A stretch of DNA of 16,637 nt, from the NCBI GenBank assembly GCA_029288115.1, contig JARFPV010000421.1:1-16637 (forward strand). The letters are read 5' to 3'. The translations under genes were made by a program, and so were the position numbers. The notes beneath the pieces are model-generated. The model was given only the letters and a program-made list of their open reading frames with translations, was not told where the DNA came from and searched no databases. Of this stretch, positions 1 to 6,949 are shown piece by piece. The stretch comes from Akkermansiaceae bacterium. Its GTDB lineage: Bacteria > Verrucomicrobiota > Verrucomicrobiia > Verrucomicrobiales > Akkermansiaceae. Positions within the stretch are counted from its first letter, which is position 1. Every line of letters starts with the position of its first letter.

Positions 1-307
1 GATCTGAGTAGGCAAAACCTGTGATCGCCATGAGACAGAACCCGAAGAAAAGCCCAAAGCCAAACAGCCAGTAAATCAGCTTTTTCTCATGGTTCAGGTG
101 CATGAATATCAGTGCCACCAAGGTAGCCTTGAACATGGCAATGAGCAAGCCGATGACCATATCCGCCGTGCCAAAGCCACGGGAACCGAAGTCGAGCCAC
201 TCAATTTTCGCCACTGCCACTGTAAGCACGGTGCAAACAAAAAGTGCGGCACCAATGACTAAGTAGAGCTTGATGTGTTTTTTGATTTCTTCTGGTGAGT
301 CAGCCAT
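1..307 (-). CDS. Cytochrome c oxidase subunit IV (partial, 3' end off the left edge)
   Basis: Small membrane subunit of the A-type cytochrome c oxidase encoded just upstream. The visible 102 residues begin MADSPEEIKKHIKLYLVIGA and hold three hydrophobic helices (about residues 14-35, 48-70 and 79-98). The second ends in the sequence FMHLNHEKK, a pattern typical of the prokaryotic subunit IV family, in which such short three-helix proteins stabilise the subunit I-III assembly. The start is the ATG at 305-307, 42 bases after the subunit III stop, with no Shine-Dalgarno sequence. The reading frame is open to position 1, so the C-terminus lies outside the window. The family usually has about 100-120 residues, so little is missing. 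Placement after subunits I and III is the classical order. The assignment is by sequence pattern and context. Confidence 0.88.
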   Translation of the reverse strand, partial: MADSPEEIKKHIKLYLVIGAALFVCTVLTVAVAKIEWLDFGSRGFGTADMVIGLLIAMFKATLVALIFMHLNHEKKLIYWLFGFGLFFGFCLMAITGFAYSD

Positions 308-323
308 TTTGAATTAAGAATGT

Positions 324-342
324 TGAATAGTGAATAGTGAAT
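324..342. repeat. Short tandem heptamer repeat TGAATAG
   Basis: In the spacer between the subunit III and subunit IV genes the heptamer TGAATAG occurs twice in tandem and is followed by a third partial copy (TGAAT). It belongs to the AT-rich, roughly seven-base periodic sequence seen in several spacers of this operon. No function can be assigned; it may affect mRNA accessibility ahead of the subunit IV start codon. Confidence 0.6.
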
Positions 343-349
343 TATTCCC

Positions 350-1939
350 TTACATGAGGTAGAGGATTGGGAAAAGGAAGATCCAGACGAGGTCAACGAA
401 GTGCCAGAACAGGCCGCCGACTTCCACTCGGTTGGCAAGCCACTCGGGTTTTTCTTCATACATCTTGCGACCAAAGAACAGGTAGTAAGCAAGGACCAAC
501 GCACCGGCAATGACGTGCAATCCGTGCAGACCAGTGATGGTGAAATACGTCGCGTAATAGGTGTTCCAGCGCGGGCTGAACACCGACTCAAAACGCACTT
601 GCTCACGTGGCACAACGACTTCGGGGTACTTGATTTTTTTGTGGTCGGGACCAGCGAAACCTTCAAGGTCCCCTGGGAAAAGCGCCTCAATCTCGTGGTA
701 GTCGAGTTTTTCGATATCGGCGACGGATTTGTCAGCAAGCCCTGCGATCTCCTGCCAGTTGATACGGTAAATGTCATTTTCCACAGGCTCTTTACCTTTG
801 GGCTCGAGAAACTCGGCAAGTTTTTTGGTCACCATCTTGTGTTTCTCCCAAACCTCACGCATGTTCTCGTTGTTCTTAAGCAGCCATGAATTCTTGATGG
901 CGGTATCCTTTGGAATACCTTTTTCCTCTGCCTTGATAACGGTGTGACGGAAATCAATGCCGTCCACGCGCATGGTGATCGAGCTATCAGCGGTGACACC
1001 GCTTATCGATGTATCGTCCTTAAGAACCAGCGTGCTTGCCTCGCCCTCTTTGGTGTTACTCAGTCTGCCCCAGTATGGGTCGACGGAAATCAGCGCCTCA
1101 CCTTTGGATTTAAAACTTAACGCTGGTGTTACCGTTTTGTAGTCAGCGTCCTTCTTCAGGCTTTTCAATTCTTCGTCAACGAGCGCCTTCAGCGTCTGGT
1201 CACCAACCTTCTCATAGTATTTAACACCAGGGTGCTTGCCCTTGACTGTTGCCCACGCCTGACGGCCCAGATCAATATCGATGTTACTGTTATGGGCGAC
1301 TGCGGCGAGAAAATCCTCCTTCGCCTGGTCGATCAGATCCTTGGTAATGGCAGTGTCTTTCGCCAGCTTCGTGCCGTCTGAAAGTGTGACATCACTTGCG
1401 AGAGCAAAACCTGCCTTCTCATACTGGTCATCGAGGGTATCGAAGTATGCGTCATCGACACGACGCAGGTTCACAGTGAGAGACTTCGCTTTGATGTTGA
1501 GGTTCTTATGTGCCTCGTCCACGGCATCTTTCTGCTTGTAGGAGTGACCCTCAATCACCGTGTAATCGTCCAAACGAATGGCCTGGTGGTGAAACTTCGC
1601 GTTGTATTCCACACCCTTGAGCACCATGAAGATCGCTGCACAAACAATCGTGATTGCCATGTAGATCTGGAATTTTCTCCACTGCCGGAGCTTGAGCGAC
1701 ACCCAGGCAAAGACCACCGTCACGGACGAACCGATGAGAACAAAGGTGTTGATCAATCCTGGAAGCACAGGGAGTGTTCGCTCCGGCCACGGGTAATCTG
1801 CGTAGATACGCAGGAATACGTATCCGGAAAACAAACCTCCAAACAGCATCACCTCGGACGCGAGGAACAGCCATATACCAATTTTGGAGTTATTCAACCC
1901 GGTGTCTTTCCGGGGTTCTACGATGTAGGGAATTTCCAT
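350..1939 (-). CDS. ctaE: Cytochrome c oxidase subunit III with large inserted domain
   Basis: Subunit III of the A-type heme-copper oxidase, 529 residues where a five-helix bacterial subunit III usually has about 200. Helices lie near residues 20-44, 60-83, 91-109, 459-487 and 506-527. Recognisable family blocks are IGIWLFLASEVMLFGGLFSG at the start, KGVEY after helix 3, TITGLHGLHVIAG in helix 4 and WHFVDLVWIFLFPILY at the end. Residues about 115-450, between helices 3 and 4, are an extra hydrophilic, charged segment rich in Lys, Asp and Glu that I do not recognise. The helix 2-3 loop (KLRQWRKF) is positive and so probably cytoplasmic, which puts the insert on the periplasmic side. The ATG start at 1937-1939 is 36 bases after the subunit I stop. 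The frame is continuous through the insert, so this is a domain gain and not a frameshift. Confidence 0.93.
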   Translation of the reverse strand: MEIPYIVEPRKDTGLNNSKIGIWLFLASEVMLFGGLFSGYVFLRIYADYPWPERTLPVLPGLINTFVLIGSSVTVVFAWVSLKLRQWRKFQIYMAITIVCAAIFMVLKGVEYNAKFHHQAIRLDDYTVIEGHSYKQKDAVDEAHKNLNIKAKSLTVNLRRVDDAYFDTLDDQYEKAGFALASDVTLSDGTKLAKDTAITKDLIDQAKEDFLAAVAHNSNIDIDLGRQAWATVKGKHPGVKYYEKVGDQTLKALVDEELKSLKKDADYKTVTPALSFKSKGEALISVDPYWGRLSNTKEGEASTLVLKDDTSISGVTADSSITMRVDGIDFRHTVIKAEEKGIPKDTAIKNSWLLKNNENMREVWEKHKMVTKKLAEFLEPKGKEPVENDIYRINWQEIAGLADKSVADIEKLDYHEIEALFPGDLEGFAGPDHKKIKYPEVVVPREQVRFESVFSPRWNTYYATYFTITGLHGLHVIAGALVLAYYLFFGRKMYEEKPEWLANRVEVGGLFWHFVDLVWIFLFPILYLM

Positions 1940-1975
1940 ATGAAAAATGCTAAAGTGTTAGAAAAGTTGATTTGA

Positions 1976-3817
1976 TTAGTCTTCGTCTGGTTTCTCAACC
2001 GGTTTGCGCCACTGGGCGTAGAAGTCCTCTTCCACTTCGGGGCGGGCATACTCGTATGAGCCGCGGTAAACGACGGGCTCCTCGATAAAGTTGCCGTGCC
2101 CAGGAGGTGTTGGAGTTGCCCATTCGAGTGAGCAGGCGTTCCACGGGTTGTCGCTGTTGGCTTTTCGCCCGGTTTTCCAGGACATAAAGAGGTTAATGAT
2201 GAAGGGAATCTGGGCTGCGCAGAGGAGCCATGCGGACCAGGACATCATGATGTTCCAGTCGATGTGCTCGAGCACGGTTTTACCGAACACGTTGGCGCTT
2301 TCCGGGTCTGCGGCAAGGTAGGCATCACCACCGTTGTACCAGCGGCGGTGGAAACCTGCCATTCCTTGGATAATCATCGGGAAGAACAACGTGTTCATCA
2401 GAATCAGTGATGGCCAGAAGTGCAGATGGTTGAGCTTTCGGCTCATAAACCTACCGGTAATTTTGGGATACCAATGATGGATACCACCAAAGAAAGCGAA
2501 CAGAATACCCGGTGCCACCACGTAGTGGAAGTGACCGATCACGTAGTAGGTATCGTGCAGGTGCAGGTCCACCAGGTTAAATGCTAACGGCAGACCTGTT
2601 AGACCACCGATACCGAACATCGGCAGGAAAGCACACGCCCACATCATCGCCGGGGTGAACCGGATCGATCCGCCCCAGAGCGAGATCAGGAGGCAGGTCA
2701 GAAGAATCACCGAGGGAATGGATATCAGCGTGGTTGTGGTTTGGAAGAATGCGGAAACCGCAGGCCCCATACCCGTCATGTACATGTGGTGCGCCCACAC
2801 GATAAAGGAAAGGAATCCGAGAACCAGCACACCATATACCATGGACTTATATCCCCAGATTGGGCGGCGTGTGTTCGCAGGGATAATCTCAGCCACACAG
2901 GCAAATGCCGGCAGGAGAAGAACGTAAACCTCGGGGTGACCCAGGAACCAGAACAGGTGCTGGAACAGCAGTGGGCTGCCGCCACCGGAGGCGTCGGACA
3001 GGCCGAGTTGCTGATGGTACAGTCCACTTGGCTGGAAGAAACTTGAGCCAAACATCCGGTCGACAACCTGCATGATGCCAGCCACTTCAAGCGGCGGGAA
3101 TGCAAGAAGCAGCAGGAAGCCTGTAACAAGCATCGCCCAGACAAAGAATGGCAGGCGCATCCAAGTCATTCCCTTGGCGCGTAGGTTAATAATCGTGGTA
3201 ATGAAGTTCACCGAGCCTAGTAAGGACGATGATATCAACATCACCAGACCGAGTAGCCACTGGGTCTGCCCCGTCCAGAACTGGTGCGGGTGTTGTAAAT
3301 CGGCAAAGAAAGAGAGCGGCGGGTAGTTTGTCCATCCAGACTTGGCAGCACCTGTTTCAAGGAAGAAACTGGCACACATCATGATGCCGCCGGTCAGATA
3401 CAACCAGTAACTCCACATGTTCAGCTTGGGGAACGCCATATCGGGAGCACCGATTTGAAGTGGCGTAACGTAGTTTCCGAAGGCACCAAATCCGAGCGGC
3501 ACGATACCCAGGAACACCATGATCGTCCCGTGCATAGCACCAAACATATTATAGGTTTCACCAGGTAGCTTACCTTCAGTCAGCCATTGCGCTTTCCAGT
3601 CTTCAGTAAATAACCAGCTCATCCACGCAGGGAGAGGTTCATGTGGATAGGCAATGCTCCAACGCATGACCATCATCAGATAAAAGCCAAACAGCAAGAA
3701 ACACATCGCTGTGAGTCCATACTGAAGACCAATGGTCTTGTGGTCGGTAGAAAAGAAGTACTTCTGGAGGAATCCAGGGTTGTGGTGATCGTGATGATCG
3801 TCGTGTGAATCACTCAT
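1976..3817 (-). CDS. ctaD: Cytochrome c oxidase subunit I (A-type, aa3/caa3)
   Basis: Catalytic subunit reducing O2 to water at a heme a3-CuB centre, in the cytoplasmic membrane; 613 residues with about 12 helices. Visible ligands: H96 and H431 (low-spin heme), H429 (heme a3), and H294, H343 and H344 (CuB), with Y298 as the cross-linked tyrosine of GHPEVY. E296 and the N115, D126, N133 set give a complete D-channel, the A1 subtype pattern. The Mg-site pair H421-D422 and the arginines R491-R492 are present. Aligned by eye to classical A1 enzymes, the K-channel lysine is leucine (L372, in IPSVILLTCLLISLWGG), the threonine is S369 and the helix VI serine is A309, followed by E310. The N-terminus is His/Asp rich (five His in residues 5-12). 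The ATG start at 3815-3817 follows the cytochrome c gene by 43 bases. No CuA subunit gene is adjacent. Confidence 0.97.
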   Translation of the reverse strand: MSDSHDDHHDHHNPGFLQKYFFSTDHKTIGLQYGLTAMCFLLFGFYLMMVMRWSIAYPHEPLPAWMSWLFTEDWKAQWLTEGKLPGETYNMFGAMHGTIMVFLGIVPLGFGAFGNYVTPLQIGAPDMAFPKLNMWSYWLYLTGGIMMCASFFLETGAAKSGWTNYPPLSFFADLQHPHQFWTGQTQWLLGLVMLISSSLLGSVNFITTIINLRAKGMTWMRLPFFVWAMLVTGFLLLLAFPPLEVAGIMQVVDRMFGSSFFQPSGLYHQQLGLSDASGGGSPLLFQHLFWFLGHPEVYVLLLPAFACVAEIIPANTRRPIWGYKSMVYGVLVLGFLSFIVWAHHMYMTGMGPAVSAFFQTTTTLISIPSVILLTCLLISLWGGSIRFTPAMMWACAFLPMFGIGGLTGLPLAFNLVDLHLHDTYYVIGHFHYVVAPGILFAFFGGIHHWYPKITGRFMSRKLNHLHFWPSLILMNTLFFPMIIQGMAGFHRRWYNGGDAYLAADPESANVFGKTVLEHIDWNIMMSWSAWLLCAAQIPFIINLFMSWKTGRKANSDNPWNACSLEWATPTPPGHGNFIEEPVVYRGSYEYARPEVEEDFYAQWRKPVEKPDED

Positions 3818-3860
3818 GACAAAATGTAAAATTGGCTGGGTAAGTATTTCGTTCGGCCGC

Positions 3861-4601
3861 TTATTCAGCAGCAGTGGCAGGTTCCAGTGTCTTGGGGTCG
3901 ACTGGGGTATCCATAGGCAACTCAGCGCCCTTAAGGTCGCGGTTGTATTTTTCGTTCAGTTCGTCGGCGGAAACGGGTCCGGAACCACGCTCCTTGGCAG
4001 CCGCAATGGCATCCTCCGCCATCTCTACGGTAATGAGTTTATCCGCTTTGTTACCAAAGCTGTTCCGGATGAAGTTCAAGATACCGGCAAGTTTCTTGGC
4101 ATCCATACCGTCACCCATGGTGGGCATGACACCGTCATACTGCTTGCCATTCACGGTAACAGGCTTGTGCATTCCATTGAGAATAATCATCGCCGGGCGC
4201 ATCGAAGGGCCAGTGACCCATTCGGAGTCCGCAAGTGGCGGGAACGACATGTTACCCTCGCCAGCGGGTTGGTGACAGGTGGAACAAGAATCGTAAACTT
4301 TCTTACCAATCGCCTTGTAGGCAGCGATGGCAGGTTTGGGTTTGGCTCCGCCGGCACCATCATCAGGTGCTTTCTCGCGGACATATCCTTTTTTTACGAA
4401 GTTCTTGTAATCAAAAACGTGCCCGCCAAAGAGCACGCCACCACCAATGAGTACCACAATGGCACTGCCGAGAATCACCCACAGCGAAAGCGGCTCAGCA
4501 CCCTCGGTGAACATGTGGTTCTCGCGCTCAGCTGCAGCAGCGTCCACATTGACGTTCGTGGAATCGTCAAGATCGGGTTTGTTGGTAACAGGGTCAGACA
4601 T
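3861..4601 (-). CDS. Membrane-anchored monoheme cytochrome c (in the CoxII position)
   Basis: Electron carrier of 246 residues: a hydrophilic N-terminus, one helix at about 38-60, a linker, then a class I cytochrome c domain (about 92-185) with heme motif CSTCH at 106-110 and probable axial methionine M159 in GVMPTMGD. A hydrophilic Ala/Glu/Pro-rich tail follows. The helix should tether the heme domain at the periplasmic face. It sits directly before subunit I, where the CuA-bearing subunit II gene normally lies, but it has only one helix, no cupredoxin domain and no CuA motif (CxxxCxxxH). It resembles the C-terminal cytochrome part of a caa3 subunit II without the rest. I infer that it donates electrons to subunit I; it could also be a free-standing shuttle. 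ATG start at 4599-4601, 37 bases after the preceding stop. Confidence 0.9.
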   Translation of the reverse strand: MSDPVTNKPDLDDSTNVNVDAAAAERENHMFTEGAEPLSLWVILGSAIVVLIGGGVLFGGHVFDYKNFVKKGYVREKAPDDGAGGAKPKPAIAAYKAIGKKVYDSCSTCHQPAGEGNMSFPPLADSEWVTGPSMRPAMIILNGMHKPVTVNGKQYDGVMPTMGDGMDAKKLAGILNFIRNSFGNKADKLITVEMAEDAIAAAKERGSGPVSADELNEKYNRDLKGAELPMDTPVDPKTLEPATAAE

Positions 4602-4638
4602 GTGAATAGTTGTTAGAATGTGTCAGGTGATGAACTCT

Positions 4639-5388
4639 TTATTTTTCCTCCTCCTCTTTTTCTTCTTCTCCCTCGACTGGGTGTTTGAGTGCGTCGGGCA
4701 GGGTGTCATCGCGCTTGAGTGAAAGTAAGTAGCTGGCAAGTACGCGTGCTTGCTCGTTTGGAATGACTTCTGTGCTGTCGGTGGTTTGACCGGAAATGGC
4801 AAGGCTATCTCCCTGACCACTGAGCGGCTCTTCATCAAACATCTGCCGCTGTGAAGGGCAGTTCGACCAGCTCACGTCTCTCTTCTGGCCTTGGTCACCG
4901 ATGAACAGCGCGCTGTTGCGTGGATTGTAAAGGTGCTCCACAACCCACTGTACGGGGCTCATTCCAGCGGCCGCGGCGTATTTTTCCGCACGGTGGCCGA
5001 AGTTGCTCAGGTCGGGACCGACACGCATTCTTCCGACGCGCGCGAAATCCTCATCCTTGAAGTCGTAGTAACTGGTCTCGCGGCGCGTGTCGATGCCCTC
5101 GTCCTTATCATAGACGCCGGCGGCATCCTTGCGCCAGATTTGGCGACCAAGATACGTTGGGCGGATCAGCTGGGTGTGGCAGTAGTAACATCCGTTTGCA
5201 CCGTAAATCTCAGCGCCATTCTTGATACGTCCCGCAACGTTCTTTTGATAATAAGGAGCGTCTTCGTCCTCGTCGTTCATTTTCACCGCAGGAAGAGCAG
5301 ACATCTTAGCAGTAGGAATGGCGATCAGGCACATCCATGCCATGCCGAAGCTGGCAAGCATTCCTATGAGAAAGGTTTTCAGGGTCAT
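4639..5388 (-). CDS. ccoO: CcoO-like monoheme cytochrome c (cbb3 oxidase subunit II family)
   Basis: Membrane-anchored cytochrome c of 249 residues with one N-terminal helix (about 4-24). The heme motif CYYCHTQLIRP (C67, C70, H71) and the later blocks MRVGPDLSNFG (121-131) and EHLYNPRN (151-158) match the CcoO family. Where typical CcoO has its axial methionine in a motif like MPSYPWL, here the region after NPRN is lengthened and the nearest candidate is M183 in RQMFDEEP. An extra segment (about 80-115) separates the heme motif from the GPDL block, and the tail is strongly acidic (EGEEEKEEEEK). In real cbb3 oxidases CcoO takes electrons from CcoP to CcoN. Here its CcoN partner looks inactive, so a pure electron-relay role is inferred. 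ATG start at 5386-5388, 41 bases after the CcoN-like stop. Confidence 0.87.
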   Translation of the reverse strand: MTLKTFLIGMLASFGMAWMCLIAIPTAKMSALPAVKMNDEDEDAPYYQKNVAGRIKNGAEIYGANGCYYCHTQLIRPTYLGRQIWRKDAAGVYDKDEGIDTRRETSYYDFKDEDFARVGRMRVGPDLSNFGHRAEKYAAAAGMSPVQWVVEHLYNPRNSALFIGDQGQKRDVSWSNCPSQRQMFDEEPLSGQGDSLAISGQTTDSTEVIPNEQARVLASYLLSLKRDDTLPDALKHPVEGEEEKEEEEK

Positions 5389-5429
5389 GGACTTAGTTTG
5401 ATGTAATCAGTTTAAAATTTGAAGACGAG

Positions 5430-6923
5430 TTAGGCTTTGGCGTTCTCGATTTCCTCGATGTCGCCCTCGGGGCCGTGCGGGCCTACCGAAGCGTGGTCGT
5501 GACGCAGCAAGGTTGGGTGTGAGCTGCGGCGACCGAGACGGAGCCACATCAGTGTGAGGTGGATGCAGAAGAAAACGTTCGCGTAGAGAATGGCACACCA
5601 TGCCAGAGTGGTGGCGACCACAAACGGGAATCCGCTGAGAACCGCCGAGCTCCATGACTCGTCATAGGCACGTTGTGCGGCACCCTGCTGGAATCCTCCA
5701 AGCACCGAGCAGAACAACACGATAAGCAGGACACCATAAATTGAGAACCAGAAGTGGGTGCGGATCAATCGGCGTGAAAGCCACTCGCGGCGTGTCACTC
5801 GCGGCACGATAAAGTAGATGGCACCGAACATGCACATGCTGAAAAATCCATAGAGTGCGAGCACTTCATAACCATAGACTGCGGTGCTGAACTGAGTGTA
5901 AGCAATCGCCTTGGGATGCGCAAGGAGCAGACCAAGCAAGGCGAGAAGCAGCATCCCGAAGACACCAGCCACGGTAAAACGCAGCGACGGGCTGTGAGCT
6001 GTTGCCTCGCCGGATTGGGCTGCCGTTTTCAGAATATTCACACCGGCACCGATCAGTGGCACGGCTACAAGCATCGTGGCTGCGGCACCCACGTATTGCA
6101 GGAAAACCGGAATAGGAGAGCCCATCACAGCGTGCATACCTGCCCATGGAGCGATAATGGCGAGTGCCCAGAAACCACCCACGGAGTAGGTGTAGTTGTA
6201 GATGGCGCGCGCGGTGACTTTTGCCGTGATGTAGTAGGCACTGGCAATCGCGATCGGTGCGAAGAAAAGCAGGATCATTGCCTGGCGGAACCAGCGGTTG
6301 ATCGCCGTGGCCATCAGCGGATGCACATCAAAGACATTCACGTAGAGGTTGGCGGTGAGATAGATCCACGGGAACCAAATGACGGCACCAAGCAGATACC
6401 ACTGGGAGATATAAACGTGATCGCCACGGCGAACACGGAAAGCAATCACTGCCCAGATCGCGATCACTGCGTAAGCGGCAAGAAGCACGGGCCAGACAAA
6501 GGTGGGAAACTCCATCCACTGCTTACCGGTGCCGTGGCCAAACAGGATACCCCCCACGCCGATAGCAACACCGAGGTTCCAGATGTGCCCTGCTACCAGA
6601 ATCGTGCCGGCATTGCGGCTCGGCTGCCGGCTTAAACGAGCCATCAGCCAGATCAAAACACCAAAGCCTGCTTGCGCTCCCCATCCGTAAACGAGGGCAT
6701 TCAGGTGCGCCGGGAAAACCCTGCCGTATTGCAACAGAGAGCACTCGCCGAGGAATCCAGGGTTATGGCTCTTGATTGATGCCACAATACCTAGAATCAG
6801 GGAAACCGCCAACCAGGTGGCTCCGCTGGTGAAAAAGAACATCACGGGATGGCGCAGCGAGCGGTCGATCTCAGAGCGCAACTGCGTGTCCTCTGCCGTG
6901 GAATCGTGACTTAGTTCTGACAT
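5430..6923 (-). CDS. ccoN: CcoN-like heme-copper oxidase subunit lacking active-site ligands
   Basis: Polytopic membrane protein of 497 residues and about 12 helices. It shows clear CcoN likeness: YGRVFPAHLNALVYGWG (66-82) around H73, the first low-spin heme ligand; AYYITAKVTARAIYNYTYSV; FWALAIIAPWAGMH; and FGAIYFIVP. Set against the CcoN pattern, the CuB histidine of WGHN is absent (WFRQ, 211-214), the His pair of AGPHH is only partly kept (AGMHA: H264, A265), and the GHVH heme-ligand block is GYEV (Y352, V354). No other histidine lies nearby, so a heme b3-CuB centre cannot form and low-spin heme binding is doubtful. The frame is intact, with good membrane helices and neighbours of normal spacing, so it looks like a maintained non-catalytic homologue and not a decayed gene. 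ATG start at 6921-6923. It probably pairs with the CcoP-like and CcoO-like proteins beside it. Confidence 0.88.
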   Translation of the reverse strand: MSELSHDSTAEDTQLRSEIDRSLRHPVMFFFTSGATWLAVSLILGIVASIKSHNPGFLGECSLLQYGRVFPAHLNALVYGWGAQAGFGVLIWLMARLSRQPSRNAGTILVAGHIWNLGVAIGVGGILFGHGTGKQWMEFPTFVWPVLLAAYAVIAIWAVIAFRVRRGDHVYISQWYLLGAVIWFPWIYLTANLYVNVFDVHPLMATAINRWFRQAMILLFFAPIAIASAYYITAKVTARAIYNYTYSVGGFWALAIIAPWAGMHAVMGSPIPVFLQYVGAAATMLVAVPLIGAGVNILKTAAQSGEATAHSPSLRFTVAGVFGMLLLALLGLLLAHPKAIAYTQFSTAVYGYEVLALYGFFSMCMFGAIYFIVPRVTRREWLSRRLIRTHFWFSIYGVLLIVLFCSVLGGFQQGAAQRAYDESWSSAVLSGFPFVVATTLAWCAILYANVFFCIHLTLMWLRLGRRSSHPTLLRHDHASVGPHGPEGDIEEIENAKA

Positions 6924-6949
6924 GATTTGTTTCTCGTTGGGGAAAATTG

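Noticed and set aside
4270..4290. CSTCH of the membrane cytochrome considered as part of a CuA site
   Set aside because: The spacing is CxxCH followed by a normal cytochrome c domain; a CuA site needs CxxxCxxxH inside a cupredoxin fold, which is absent.
3816..4616. A 266-codon plus-strand open frame
   Set aside because: It is antisense to the membrane cytochrome c gene, which has a heme motif, axial methionine and membrane helix. The opposite frame shows none of these.
5430..6923. CcoN-like gene as a decayed pseudogene
   Set aside because: There is no frameshift or stop over 497 codons, membrane helices and family blocks are intact, and it keeps regular spacing within the operon.
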